This document shows positions 26,610 through 35,683 of a stretch of DNA of 64,000 nt, one piece after another. Position numbers and translations under genes: made by a program. The notes below the pieces were generated by a model. That model was given only the letters and a program-made list of their open reading frames with translations, was not told the DNA's origin and searched no databases. The first letter of the stretch is position 1; each line of letters opens with the position of its first letter. Source of the stretch: Paenibacillus koleovorans NBRC 103111 (lineage in GTDB: Bacteria > Bacillota > Bacilli > Paenibacillales > NBRC-103111); NCBI RefSeq assembly GCF_004000845.1, contig NZ_BIMA01000031.1:1-64000 (forward strand), given 5' to 3'.

Positions 26610-26652
26610 AAGAGCCGATAATCGTGAATGATCTCACGAATTATCGGCTCTT
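26610..26652 (-). terminator. stem-loop at the end of the KTR gene
   Basis: AAGAGCCGATAAT and its complement, extended by CGTGA/TCACG with a one-base bulge, form an 18-bp hairpin. The stop codon of the minus-strand KTR gene is inside the right arm. The following run of T is short, so it is a moderate terminator. Confidence 0.6.
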
Positions 26653-26829
26653 CGTCTTTGCGTCTGGCTCCTGGATAACGGAAATATTGAATTGTCGTAC
26701 TTTGATAATGGTTTCCTGTTTGCATTTCGGACAGAACAAAGGGAAGTTTTCGATTAATGTGTCCTCACGAATTTTCACTCGCGTCTTGTTGTGGCAAACA
26801 GGGCATAAGATCCACTTGATTTCTACCAT
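26641..26829 (-). CDS. cysteine-rich KTR-type small protein
   Basis: A 62-residue protein with two zinc-knuckle-like pairs, CPVC and CPKC, and the NKTR sequence that names the cysteine-rich KTR family. The fold is probably a small zinc ribbon; no enzyme activity is known to me. The start is ATG 26829, with AGAGGCG upstream; the frame could extend nine codons further. KTR proteins are often seen on conjugative or integrative elements of Firmicutes. That fits the AT-rich strip with a neighbouring pseudogene, which may be the remnant of an insertion. Confidence 0.7.
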   Translation of the reverse strand: MVEIKWILCPVCHNKTRVKIREDTLIENFPLFCPKCKQETIIKVRQFNISVIQEPDAKTKSR

Positions 26830-26905
26830 AATGTCGCCTCTTTTTATGCTCGACATTCAATTTTCCTGGTTTTCATTATCGAACTGACTTAATGTTTGCT
26901 TGGCT

Positions 26906-27241
26906 TTATTGATCCAGTCCAGTTCCTTTGTATACGAAACTCATAACGTTCTCGCAAATCAAATCCCATATTGCGGCCTCTCTTGGCGTTCTCTTTGGCG
27001 AAAAAAACATTTTAAGTTTCTTTGCTTGTTCTAATGAAATCTTTTCTTTGAGTTCGAGTTCATAGCGCATTAAAAAGTTCTCTATCGCCTTGTAGCTCGA
27101 TTGCGCCGTCCATGCAAGCTGAACAAGAAACAAATTCTTTATTTCTGGAGCTTCCGGTACAGATTGGGTCCATCTTTTTAGCTCAGCCAATCCGTGTACA
27201 AGCTGGATGCGAGGTCTTATCCCGTCTCCTGTCAAGAACAT
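26906..27241 (-). CDS. uncharacterised short protein, possibly a gene fragment
   Basis: A 111-residue frame with no recognised domain. The body is helical and charged (IENFLMRYELELKEKISLEQAKKLKMFF, followed by SPKRTPREAAIWDLICENV). I saw no good ribosome binding site. A start at 27262 would lie inside the regulatory element of the opposite operon; 27241 is a compromise. It could be a 5'-truncated fragment from the same insertion as the KTR gene. A distant likeness to recombinase core-binding regions crossed my mind, but I cannot support it. Confidence 0.4.
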   Translation of the reverse strand: MFLTGDGIRPRIQLVHGLAELKRWTQSVPEAPEIKNLFLVQLAWTAQSSYKAIENFLMRYELELKEKISLEQAKKLKMFFSPKRTPREAAIWDLICENVMSFVYKGTGLDQ

Positions 27242-27246
27242 AAATA

Positions 27247-27302
27247 TCGTGCACGATTTCATTTAAATAGTCCATTTATCTGTTCTCCGGTGAAGATATA
27301 AT
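27247..27302 (+). promoter_or_regulatory. tandem 21-bp element and -10 box of importer operon 2
   Basis: The palindrome TCGTGCACGA (27247-27256), continued by TTTCATTTAAA, opens a 21-bp unit. A degenerate second unit follows at 27268-27288, then 8 bp and TATAAT at 27297-27302. No good -35 hexamer is present, as expected for an activator-dependent promoter. The same element with the same spacing is at 35605-35660. The nearby YesN regulator is the natural candidate activator. Confidence 0.65.
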
Positions 27303-27345
27303 GAGCTCAGAACACAATAACGATTGCGAAAAGAGGAGCTTCGTC

Positions 27346-28305
27346 GTGAGAACTAGCGAAATGAATGCGATTTCAGCAGGTATGGAGACGGGGCGCAGCC
27401 ACGCCTTCCTCATGAAACGCATCCGCAAAATGTGGTTGCTGTATGCGATGCTTGTGCCGGCGCTCATCCTGGTGGCGCTCTTCAACTACATCCCCATGTA
27501 CGGCGTCCTGATCGCCTTCAAGACCTTTCGTGTCGCCGATGGGATTTGGGGAAGCACCTGGAACGATTTCGAGCATTTCCGAACCTTGTTCAGTACAGTC
27601 GGTTTCACAAGAGCGCTGCGGAACACGGTTATTATCAGCTTGCTGCGGCTGGTCTTCGGCTTTCCGATGCCGATCCTCTTCGCCCTGCTGATCAATGAAA
27701 TGCGAAACGGCTGGTTCAAAAAAACGGTCCAGTCCATCTCCTATTTGCCGCATTTCATTTCGTGGGTGGTGCTGGCCGGCATTGTCGGCGAGATCCTGTC
27801 GCCTCAGCGCGGGGTACTCAACTATTTGATCCAGCTGGCCGGAGGCAAGCCCATCTATTTTCTGATCTCGAACGACTGGTTCCGATCGATTCTGATCGCT
27901 ACGGACATCTGGAAGGATGTAGGCTGGAGCGCCATTATCTATATCGCCGCCCTGGCGAGCATCGATCCGCAGCTCTACGAAGCCGCCGACATGGATGGCG
28001 CCAGCAGGCTGCGCAAGGCTTGGCATATTTCCATCCCGGGCATCGTGCCGATGATCGTCATCTTGTTCCTGATCAAGATCGGACATGTGCTGAACTCCGG
28101 CTTCGACCAAATATTCAATCTATACAATCCGCTGGTGTACGAGACGGGAGACGTGCTCGATACCTTCATCTACCGAATCGGCATTCTTAATGCCAGGTAC
28201 GATTTCTCGACCGCAGTAGGGCTGTTTATGAATGCCATCGGCATCCTACTGCTGCTCGGTTCGAATATGATTATTCGCCGCAAGAGCGAATACGGCATCT
28301 GGTAA
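27346..28305 (+). CDS. ABC transporter permease, LplB type (importer 2)
   Basis: A 319-residue membrane subunit. Helices begin with MWLLYAMLVPALILVALFNYIPMYG, and the EAA loop is YEAADMDGASRLRKAWHISIPGIVP. I start it at GTG 27346, with AGAGGAG seven bases upstream. The ATG at 27301 overlaps the -10 box TATAAT and would be outside the transcript. It opens the second importer operon; unusually for this window, the binding-protein gene is third in the operon. No ATPase is encoded nearby. Confidence 0.92.
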   Translation: MRTSEMNAISAGMETGRSHAFLMKRIRKMWLLYAMLVPALILVALFNYIPMYGVLIAFKTFRVADGIWGSTWNDFEHFRTLFSTVGFTRALRNTVIISLLRLVFGFPMPILFALLINEMRNGWFKKTVQSISYLPHFISWVVLAGIVGEILSPQRGVLNYLIQLAGGKPIYFLISNDWFRSILIATDIWKDVGWSAIIYIAALASIDPQLYEAADMDGASRLRKAWHISIPGIVPMIVILFLIKIGHVLNSGFDQIFNLYNPLVYETGDVLDTFIYRIGILNARYDFSTAVGLFMNAIGILLLLGSNMIIRRKSEYGIW

Positions 28306-28364
28306 TACGGCGCGGCGTTCAGGGTGCGAGCACAAGGCGATCCTAGCAAAGAATAGGGGTATTG

Positions 28365-29318
28365 ATGATGAGATCAGGCAACAGGAATGCGGGAGGCGGG
28401 CCGGAGACCGCTTACAATCGATCAACGGTTCGTGCTCGCGGGGCAAGACGCTCTGGCGGCGTGTGGAACATTTCTCTGAATACAGGCATGCTCCTGTTTT
28501 CGATCATGATGATTTATCCGTTCTGGGATACGTTTATGCTGTCCTTCGCCAAGCCCGAGGAAGCGGCGACGCTGGGCTTCCACCTCTGGAACAAGAACTG
28601 GTCGCTTAGCTCTTATCAATTTATTTTTCGCAACAATCAAGTGATGACCGCTTATGGCAACACGATCTTCATCACCGTGGTGGGTACTTTTCTGGCTCTG
28701 GCTATAACTGTATTGGCGGCGTTCCCGCTGTCGAAGAAGGATTTGCCGGGACGCAGCGCGATTACAATGATCTTTGTATTCACGATGTTTTTCTCGGGCG
28801 GGGTCGTTCCGTTCTATCTGACGATCAAGGCGCTTGGCCTGATGGATACGAGATGGGTGCTTATCCTGCCGCAGGTGCTGAACGTGTTCTATCTGACCAT
28901 CATGCGCAATTATATGATGTCGCTGGATAAGGCGCTGGAGGAATCGGCGATGATGGACGGCGCCGGCTATTTAACCGTCCTGTATCGCATTATATTGCCG
29001 ATTGCGAGACCCATTCTCGCTACCTTGGTGCTCTGGAACGCGGTGGCCTTCTGGAATCAATGGTATCACGCGCTGCTGTTCATTCGCGACGATCGCAAGC
29101 TGGTGCTGCAGCTACTGCTTAGGCGGCTGATTGAATACTCCTCCGCGGAGGGCGTCTCCAGCATGGAAGTATTTCGCCGGCAGAATGATGCGATGCTGAA
29201 CTCGGCTACGGTGAAGGCGGCGGTCATCCTGATTACGATCGGTCCGATTATTTTCTTTTATCCCTTCATTCAGAAGCATTTTATCAAAGGCATTACGGTG
29301 GGCTCGCTGAAAGGGTAA
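28365..29318 (+). CDS. ABC transporter permease, LplC/YtcP type (importer 2)
   Basis: A 317-residue subunit with an arginine-rich N-terminal tail of about 35 residues, then the first helix MLLFSIMMIYPFWDTFMLSF. The EAA loop is ALEESAMMDGAGYLTVLYRIILPIARP, and the C-terminal signature is YPFIQKHFIKGITVGSLKG. Two adjacent ATG codons at 28365 and 28368 lie behind GGGG and either could be used. It pairs with the preceding permease. Confidence 0.92.
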   Translation: MMRSGNRNAGGGPETAYNRSTVRARGARRSGGVWNISLNTGMLLFSIMMIYPFWDTFMLSFAKPEEAATLGFHLWNKNWSLSSYQFIFRNNQVMTAYGNTIFITVVGTFLALAITVLAAFPLSKKDLPGRSAITMIFVFTMFFSGGVVPFYLTIKALGLMDTRWVLILPQVLNVFYLTIMRNYMMSLDKALEESAMMDGAGYLTVLYRIILPIARPILATLVLWNAVAFWNQWYHALLFIRDDRKLVLQLLLRRLIEYSSAEGVSSMEVFRRQNDAMLNSATVKAAVILITIGPIIFFYPFIQKHFIKGITVGSLKG

Positions 29319-29371
29319 ATTGCTTTTTTACAAAGCATTTTATACATGAATTCCTAGGGAGGAAGGTTGCA

Positions 29372-31075
29372 ATGAAGCAGGGGGCAGTATGGTGCGGACT
29401 GATGGCGGCGCTGTTGCTGGTAGGCGTGGTCGGCTGTTCGAGCGGAAACGGCGAGGGGGAGGCCCAGCCGTCGGGATCGGCGGCGGCCCAGCCGAGCACT
29501 TCGGCGAAGCCGTTCGAGAAGACGCTGGAAATTTCGTGGCTCGGCGGCGGCGGCACGGAGATCAAAGACAACAACCGTGTGCAGCAGAAGATTGAAAAAA
29601 TGTTCAATGTCAAAATCAAAAACACCAAAATTGACAACCAGAATAACGATCAGATGTCGCTGATGATCAATTCCGGCGAAATGCCGGATGCTGTATTCTA
29701 CTACGGCGACGCGGTCAAGCTATTCAACGACGGGGTGAGCCGGTCGATTCCGAAAGAGGCTCTGCTCAAAAACGCGCCGAATTACGCGAAAATGCTGGAT
29801 GCCAATCCAATCGGATGGAAGATGAACTTGGCCAAGGGCAAGACGGACGAATTCATCGCGCTGACGGGGTTGGCGGAACAGCAGGAAAGTCTGCAGTATC
29901 TATCGATGTACCGGCTCGATTGGCTGGAGAAGCTGAACCTCGTTCCGAAAGTGAAGATGCAGCAGCTCGATAAGGAGGGCCGTATATTCTTCTCGCCAGA
30001 AAGCATCACGCTCGAGCAGCTGGAAACGATTCTGAAGGCGTTTACATTCAACGATCCGGACGGCAACGGCAAGAAGGATACGTTCGGTGTCGCCGCGAGC
30101 AACGACCGTATGTCCGGCTGGGTATCGTTGATGGGCGCCTATGGCATTGCCCCCGCGGGGAACGCAGCGAACGCGCCAGGCTACAATAAGGAAGTGAACG
30201 GTCAACTGGTGGAGTGGAACATCCTGCCGCAGTACAAGGAGTTTCTCAAAAAAATGGCGGCCTGGTACAAGGATGGCGTTATCGATCCCGAGTTCCCAAC
30301 CTTGAATACGGCCAAACAGTGGGAGAAAACAACCGGAGGCATCACCGGCTATTTCCAGACGAATTACAACTACGTCGACCCGACGGCCAAAACGTATGCC
30401 GCAAGACCGCCTATGTCCGTGCTGAACAACAACCCGAAGGCCAAGATTCTGATTATGGCTCCCGAGAAGGGTCCCAACGGATTCCGCGGAGTCAGCGCCA
30501 AGGCTCCGGTAACGTCGCTGACCTACCAAATGGTAATCAGCAAGAAAGTAGACGATGAGAAGCTCGCCCGTATATTGCAAATCATCGATTATCTCAACTT
30601 TAATAAGGAGGGGGTCATTTGGTCCCAGTTCGGGGAAGCGGGCGTCGACTTCAATTGGGAGGCCGAACCGAACAATTCCCGTCCCCTGCTGCTGGAGAAC
30701 GTGAATCCGAAGCAAGAGGGGCTCGGCTACTACAACCATTCTATTGCTACGCTCGCCAACTTGAAATTTAATTTTGGAGAGATTCCGCGCAAGCTGTTGG
30801 ATTGGACGTTGTTCGGGGAAGGCAAGGATCTGAAAATACGGCCTTACAAGTGGGATTACTTCAACACGACCAATTTGTCCAGCGTACAGGCGCAATACGG
30901 TGCCGGATTGAAAACGATCACGGACGAGTTTTTCTTCCAATCGATTATCGGCGAAGTCGATGTCGACAAGGGATGGGACAGCTATGTGGACAAGTGGAAG
31001 AAGGCCGGAGGCAGCAAGCTTATGGAAGAGCTGGAGAAAGCGCCGAAGGTGGCCGATTTGTTAGTCGGGAAATAA
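29372..31075 (+). CDS. ABC transporter solute-binding lipoprotein (importer 2)
   Basis: A 567-residue LipO-type binding protein. The signal peptide ends in the lipobox VVGC, followed by a glycine, alanine and serine-rich tether. The mature part begins KTLEISWLGGGGTEIKDNN and contains a calcium-type loop DPDGNGKKDTFG. It is only distantly related to the two binding proteins of region 2, so its substrate probably differs. ATG 29372 follows GGGAGGAAGG. A hairpin lies 80 bp after the stop. Confidence 0.92.
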   Translation: MKQGAVWCGLMAALLLVGVVGCSSGNGEGEAQPSGSAAAQPSTSAKPFEKTLEISWLGGGGTEIKDNNRVQQKIEKMFNVKIKNTKIDNQNNDQMSLMINSGEMPDAVFYYGDAVKLFNDGVSRSIPKEALLKNAPNYAKMLDANPIGWKMNLAKGKTDEFIALTGLAEQQESLQYLSMYRLDWLEKLNLVPKVKMQQLDKEGRIFFSPESITLEQLETILKAFTFNDPDGNGKKDTFGVAASNDRMSGWVSLMGAYGIAPAGNAANAPGYNKEVNGQLVEWNILPQYKEFLKKMAAWYKDGVIDPEFPTLNTAKQWEKTTGGITGYFQTNYNYVDPTAKTYAARPPMSVLNNNPKAKILIMAPEKGPNGFRGVSAKAPVTSLTYQMVISKKVDDEKLARILQIIDYLNFNKEGVIWSQFGEAGVDFNWEAEPNNSRPLLLENVNPKQEGLGYYNHSIATLANLKFNFGEIPRKLLDWTLFGEGKDLKIRPYKWDYFNTTNLSSVQAQYGAGLKTITDEFFFQSIIGEVDVDKGWDSYVDKWKKAGGSKLMEELEKAPKVADLLVGK

Positions 31076-31156
31076 AGGGCTGACAGCTCTGCGGGGCGTG
31101 CCCTTAGGCGACTTCGCAGCCGCTAGTGCCGGTTCATCGTGCATGAGATTGCAAAA

Positions 31157-31196
31157 GGGCGCCGCCACAAGGCTTGAACTTGTTGGCGGCGCTCCC
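31157..31196 (+). terminator. hairpin after importer 2
   Basis: GGGCGCCGCCA pairs with TGGCGGCGCTCCC across a loop of about 15 bases. There is no clear T-run, so it may be a weak terminator or a 3'-end stabiliser. It separates the importer genes from the YesN/YesM pair. Confidence 0.55.
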
Positions 31197-31293
31197 GGCA
31201 TTATTTGCGGAATAACGCGATTGAATTCAGGACGGGAATTTGTTCTAATGAAGATAAGAATGTAAGCCCTTTCAATAGATAGGGGGGAGCAGC

Positions 31294-32880
31294 TTGTTTC
31301 ATTTGCTGATCGTCGAGGATATTCAGTATGTATGTGCCGGGATCAAGTCCGATGTGGAAGGGTTCGGGCTGCCGTTCTCTACCATTCGAACGGCGGCCAA
31401 TGGCGTCGAAGCCGTTGCGATACTAGAGTCTCATCATATCGACATCGTAATTACCGATATCAAGATGCCTAAGATGGACGGGCTTCAACTGACGGAATAT
31501 TTGCATCACCGATTTGCCGCCGTCCGGGTTGTCATTCTGAGCGCTTATGAGGATTTCGGTTATGCGCAAAGGGCTATTCGATTCGGCGTGAAAGGATATT
31601 TGTTAAAGCCGTTGAAGAGCGAGGCGCTTCGCGACATCCTGGCCGCGTTGATTAAGGAAAGGCAGCTGGCGATCGAGGAGGAGCAGCGGGGCGGCAGCGA
31701 CTCATCGGCGGTGCGGCAGGACCAGCTGCTGAAGTATGCGATTGAACGGAACCCGGAACGTACCGGCAGCCGACCCGATCCGCTGGACGGCGCGGAGCAT
31801 GCGGAGCCGTTGAATGGCTACATGCGCGCCGTAATTTGCAGAGCGGATGCTCATGGCGGCGACCGTCCGGGTTTTTCGTTAAACGAATTCATCCTGAATG
31901 CGGCTAAACGATACTGGAGCCCGCATCAGGTGCCGGTCGTCTGGCATATGGACTATGTGGTCATCGGATTGAATGGCGAAGCCTGCATATATATCCATCA
32001 GATCGAACCGCTTCTGCGAAGCTTCGTTCAGTTCGTGACCGATCAGGGGAATCAATTCGGCTTCGGTCTGAAGCTCATGCTGAGCGTCGGTAATTTGTGC
32101 AGCCACATCAAGCAGTTTTACGCCTCGCACAATCAGGCGGTCTACGCCCTCAGCTACCGGTTTTTCAATCGAACCAGCCAGATCGTCTTTTTTCAGGAGT
32201 TGAATTACAAGAGCTATGCGGAGCTGGACGAACCAGCCATCAACCAGCTGGTCGACAGGGTGGTGGACGGTGTGCTGGGCGGCGAAAAGCAGCGGATGCT
32301 TACGTACGTGCATGAATTATTCCGCGCTATAGAAAGAAAAGGAACGTTCAGTACAGCCGATATTCATACCAAATGCCTGGAAATGCTGTTCCATATCGAC
32401 ATTCGTCTCCGGCAGCTGGAGCGGCCGCCGGAAGCGCTCAACAAGTCCGTCATTCTGAATGAGATTCGGCAAATATCCGACTTTCAGGAGCTGGAGATGT
32501 GGTTTGAGCGTACCTTGCTCGCCGTGATGGAGCAACGAACCGGCCATCCTATGACGGCTATGCCGGACTTCGTCAAGAAGGCGATCGCTTATGCGATCGA
32601 ACGCTACCGGGACAAGATCTCACTGGAGGAGGTGGCAGGCAAGCTTCATATGCACCCTGCATATTTCTCCGCACAGTTCAAAAAAGCGACCGGAACGGGC
32701 TTTATCGACTATGTCAATATGGTGCGGATCGAGAAATCGCGCGAGCTGCTCGCAATGCCGGATTATAGGGTCAAGGAAATAGCGGAGCAGGTTGGCTTCA
32801 ACGACTATACTTATTTTTGCCGAGTGTTCAAGAAGCTGGAAGGTACCTCTCCCCTTCAGTACCGTGCGGATCATCTCTAG
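31294..32880 (+). CDS. YesN-type response regulator with AraC DNA-binding domain
   Basis: A 528-residue regulator beginning at TTG 31294 behind GGGGGGAGC. Residues 1-125 form the receiver domain: LLIVED at the start, phosphoacceptor Asp55 in TDIKMPKMDG, and the lysine in LLKPLKS. A long helical middle region follows. The last 100 residues hold two AraC helix-turn-helix motifs (LEEVAGKLHMHPAYFSAQFKKATG and VKEIAEQVGFNDYTYFCRVFKKLEG). It is followed two bases later by its kinase. The likely targets are the two identical tandem elements upstream at 27247 and downstream at 35605. Confidence 0.93.
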   Translation: MFHLLIVEDIQYVCAGIKSDVEGFGLPFSTIRTAANGVEAVAILESHHIDIVITDIKMPKMDGLQLTEYLHHRFAAVRVVILSAYEDFGYAQRAIRFGVKGYLLKPLKSEALRDILAALIKERQLAIEEEQRGGSDSSAVRQDQLLKYAIERNPERTGSRPDPLDGAEHAEPLNGYMRAVICRADAHGGDRPGFSLNEFILNAAKRYWSPHQVPVVWHMDYVVIGLNGEACIYIHQIEPLLRSFVQFVTDQGNQFGFGLKLMLSVGNLCSHIKQFYASHNQAVYALSYRFFNRTSQIVFFQELNYKSYAELDEPAINQLVDRVVDGVLGGEKQRMLTYVHELFRAIERKGTFSTADIHTKCLEMLFHIDIRLRQLERPPEALNKSVILNEIRQISDFQELEMWFERTLLAVMEQRTGHPMTAMPDFVKKAIAYAIERYRDKISLEEVAGKLHMHPAYFSAQFKKATGTGFIDYVNMVRIEKSRELLAMPDYRVKEIAEQVGFNDYTYFCRVFKKLEGTSPLQYRADHL

Positions 32881-32882
32881 CG

Positions 32883-35588
32883 ATGAACCCTGTCAGGATC
32901 AAATTCAAACCGCTGCTGGTGCTGGTGTCCACCTTGTTGACGGCCGTTTTTTTGATTGGCATCGGCGGAGAGCTGTTCTATTCCTCCGTGCGCATGCTAG
33001 AGAACAATTTGTGGTTGGTGAACGATGCGAGGTTAAGCCAAACCGCCAATGAAATCGAGAATAAACTGATCGGCATGGAGAAACTGACCGGTTACTTGAA
33101 GTCGAGCGTGGATTTACAGGAGTACATCGGCATTCTGGAGAATAAGGAAGTCGGAGTTTATGCCCGGGTCGAGGCTGAGAATGCTTTGGAGCAGCTGATT
33201 TCGGTTGCGGAGCAATCGAATTTCGCTATTCAATCGATCCACTTGCTGACGGAGAGCAACCAGATCTTTACCAAAAACGCAGCCTTGTTTCCTTATCCGT
33301 TGCCGACGCTAGACCAATTTGCCCGAATGGACGATATCTTGTTCATGCCCAGAGACTCGGTTTTTGCTTCCGAGGAGGCTCGACTAAGGGATTTGACGTT
33401 CTTCGCAACGAGCGTCGTCAAGGACAACGAGGTGCGCGGCTTGCTCCTCGTCGTGGTCAAGATCGATCTGTTCGCCGGTATTGCCGGCAGCGGCAGACTG
33501 CTTGTCTTCAACGAGCAAGGCGATATAATATGGCGTGGCGGCGACGTGAAAGTCAAGGACGCCATGCAGCTGTCCGACAGCCTCCGGGATAACGATTGGA
33601 GGACGAAATATGCGGACGACGGCACATATCTGGTGAACGAGATCCAGTTTCACCGCTGGAAGGTTGCGTATATGCCGGACAATAGCCTGCTCGCCGCCAA
33701 TCGCAGCATTGCCGTACGCTTGTTTGTATCCGTCCTGCTCGGCTGTTTGCTGATCTCCTTTCTATGCGCGGAATTGATTTCGCGGCGACTGCTTCAACGA
33801 TTGTACGGCCTGATGAAGCTGATCGGCGCCAACTTCCGCTCCGCCTCCAAGCCGTACTACGTAGCCAATGCGAAGCTTCGTGGCCGCACCACTCTGCGAA
33901 CGAAGCTGTTCCTCTACTTGCTTATGACGGTGACTTTTCCCGTCATGCTGTTCGTCGCGGTGTTATTTATTCAACATACGTATGGTTTCTCGACGAAGAT
34001 CAAGGATGCGTATTTTGCGATTTTCGAGAAAAATGCGAGCGAATTGACATCCTACTTCTATAGTAAACAGATTGTACTCAAGAGAGTCGCGAGCAGCAGC
34101 CTGACCGAAGAGGCGGTGCAGCATACAAGCGAGGCCGCTTTAGGTCGCATCAACGGGCTGTTGAATCAACAAACGTTTTTCGGGCTGGAGAAAGACAGCT
34201 TGCAGGTGTATAACGACGAGAACGTACTGGTGGCCCAAGTAGGCAAAGGGTATACAGAGTCCAATGCGATCTTCTATGAGCAAGTCAAGCAGAAAAAGCT
34301 TGGCTATGTTCTGCTTCCGCTCGTGGACGACTTGGGGAAGCCTGTGCTGTGTATAGGAATGCCGATTATCGCGGGAAACCAATTCATCGGGTATGTCAAG
34401 ATCGAGATCGACCAGGCGTTTCTCTCGCAAAAGTTTCGTTCGTTCAATATGACGGGAAGCTCGTTATTTCTCATGGACGATTCGGGCACGATTCTGGCGG
34501 ATGAAGCCGGCAAGACGCTGGGCGTGCGCCTCTATTCGTCTCGCGAAGGCAGCCAGGGCATAAGCGACGTTCACTTGGGCGATCGTCGGTCGTATTTGTT
34601 TTACAAGGAAATCGCCTCGATCGGCATCTATTTCGCGGGACTGTACGACCGCGAGGCTTTTCTTGCAGAAAGCATGGAGCTTCTGAAGAAGGACGGTTAC
34701 TTGATCGCGACCATTACGTTGCTTACGGCCTTGCTGTCCTTCGTGCTGGCGAAGCAGCTGCGCAACCCGCTGAATCGGCTGAGCCGTAAGCTGGCCAATC
34801 TGGGCGTCGACAAGAGCTATGAACCGATCGAGGACTCCGGCGTAATCGACGAGATCGATCAAGTGGGCCAGGCGTTCAACGGCATGATCGATCGTATCGA
34901 GGATCTGATTGACGAAGCGATCGTATCGAACGCAATCAAGAGCTCGCTGGAAGCGGAGAAGAAGGATGCGGAGATCGCCGTGCTGCAGGCGCAGATCAGC
35001 CCTCACTTCCTGTATAATACCCTCGATACGATCAAGTACATGATTCCCTTTAATCACAGCGGGGCGATCCAGATGGTCAATGCGCTCAGCGATCTGTTCC
35101 GCTACGGCATCAATCGCGATGAGATCGAGATCGGGATCGAGGAGGAGGTGGAGTATGCACGGGCGTATTGCGAAATCATGGCGACGCGATACGACTCGAA
35201 TGTGCGGTTCACTTGGAGCGTCGATCAGGAAGCATTCGCTTACTCGACCATCAAGCTGCTGCTGCAGCCGATGATCGAGAATGCGATTGAGCATGGCATC
35301 AATGAATCCGGCGGCAGCGTCTGCATTTCCTGCCTATGCGAGCGAGAGCACATTCGTTTCGTTGTCGAGGATAACGGCAGGGGGATCGAGCCGGAAGAGC
35401 TGGAGACCATTCGTCAGCACCTCACAGACATGGGCAAGCCGAGACGGATCGGCATTTACAACGTGCACTCCCGGCTGCGCCTTTATTATGGTGATCAAGG
35501 CCGGCTCTTGCTCGAAAGCGTGATAGGCCGAGGAACGCGGGTGACCATTCTGATTCCGAGAAGAGAGCGGAAACGCCCGCCAGTCTAA
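32883..35588 (+). CDS. YesM-type sensor histidine kinase with two tandem sensor modules
   Basis: A 901-residue membrane kinase; typical YesM proteins are 570-620. The first transmembrane helix is at about residues 10-30, followed by an extracellular domain, a helix at about 277-299, a short cytoplasmic link and another helix at about 341-363. A second extracellular domain follows, then a helix at about 606-624, a HAMP region, the His_kinase motif SPHFLYN with phosphoacceptor His708, and an ATPase domain with N box IENAIEHG and G box EDNGRGI. So the sensing half appears twice, with one kinase core. The start ATG 32883 lies two bases after the regulator stop; the frame extends further upstream only inside that gene. 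Confidence 0.9.
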   Translation: MNPVRIKFKPLLVLVSTLLTAVFLIGIGGELFYSSVRMLENNLWLVNDARLSQTANEIENKLIGMEKLTGYLKSSVDLQEYIGILENKEVGVYARVEAENALEQLISVAEQSNFAIQSIHLLTESNQIFTKNAALFPYPLPTLDQFARMDDILFMPRDSVFASEEARLRDLTFFATSVVKDNEVRGLLLVVVKIDLFAGIAGSGRLLVFNEQGDIIWRGGDVKVKDAMQLSDSLRDNDWRTKYADDGTYLVNEIQFHRWKVAYMPDNSLLAANRSIAVRLFVSVLLGCLLISFLCAELISRRLLQRLYGLMKLIGANFRSASKPYYVANAKLRGRTTLRTKLFLYLLMTVTFPVMLFVAVLFIQHTYGFSTKIKDAYFAIFEKNASELTSYFYSKQIVLKRVASSSLTEEAVQHTSEAALGRINGLLNQQTFFGLEKDSLQVYNDENVLVAQVGKGYTESNAIFYEQVKQKKLGYVLLPLVDDLGKPVLCIGMPIIAGNQFIGYVKIEIDQAFLSQKFRSFNMTGSSLFLMDDSGTILADEAGKTLGVRLYSSREGSQGISDVHLGDRRSYLFYKEIASIGIYFAGLYDREAFLAESMELLKKDGYLIATITLLTALLSFVLAKQLRNPLNRLSRKLANLGVDKSYEPIEDSGVIDEIDQVGQAFNGMIDRIEDLIDEAIVSNAIKSSLEAEKKDAEIAVLQAQISPHFLYNTLDTIKYMIPFNHSGAIQMVNALSDLFRYGINRDEIEIGIEEEVEYARAYCEIMATRYDSNVRFTWSVDQEAFAYSTIKLLLQPMIENAIEHGINESGGSVCISCLCEREHIRFVVEDNGRGIEPEELETIRQHLTDMGKPRRIGIYNVHSRLRLYYGDQGRLLLESVIGRGTRVTILIPRRERKRPPV

Positions 35589-35604
35589 TTCAAAGTTGTA
35601 TAGA

Positions 35605-35660
35605 TCGTGCACGATTTGATTTAAATCGTGCACGTTTTCTTTTGTACGGGACGCTATAAT
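35605..35660 (+). promoter_or_regulatory. tandem 21-bp element and -10 box of catabolic operon
   Basis: Two direct repeats start at 35605 and 35626, each opening with TCGTGCACG and continuing with a T-rich half; 16 of 21 positions agree. After 8 bp comes TATAAT at 35655-35660. The spacing is the same as at 27247-27302. AraC-domain regulators bind such tandem sites next to the -35 region. The embedded 10-bp palindromes would also suit a LacI- or GntR-type protein, but none is encoded nearby. Confidence 0.7.
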
Positions 35661-35683
35661 GAGGGCGAAAAGGAGTTGATGAG

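Noticed and set aside
26906-27262. Tyrosine recombinase fragment
   Set aside because: Only a loose helical resemblance; none of the catalytic arginine, histidine or tyrosine motifs is present.
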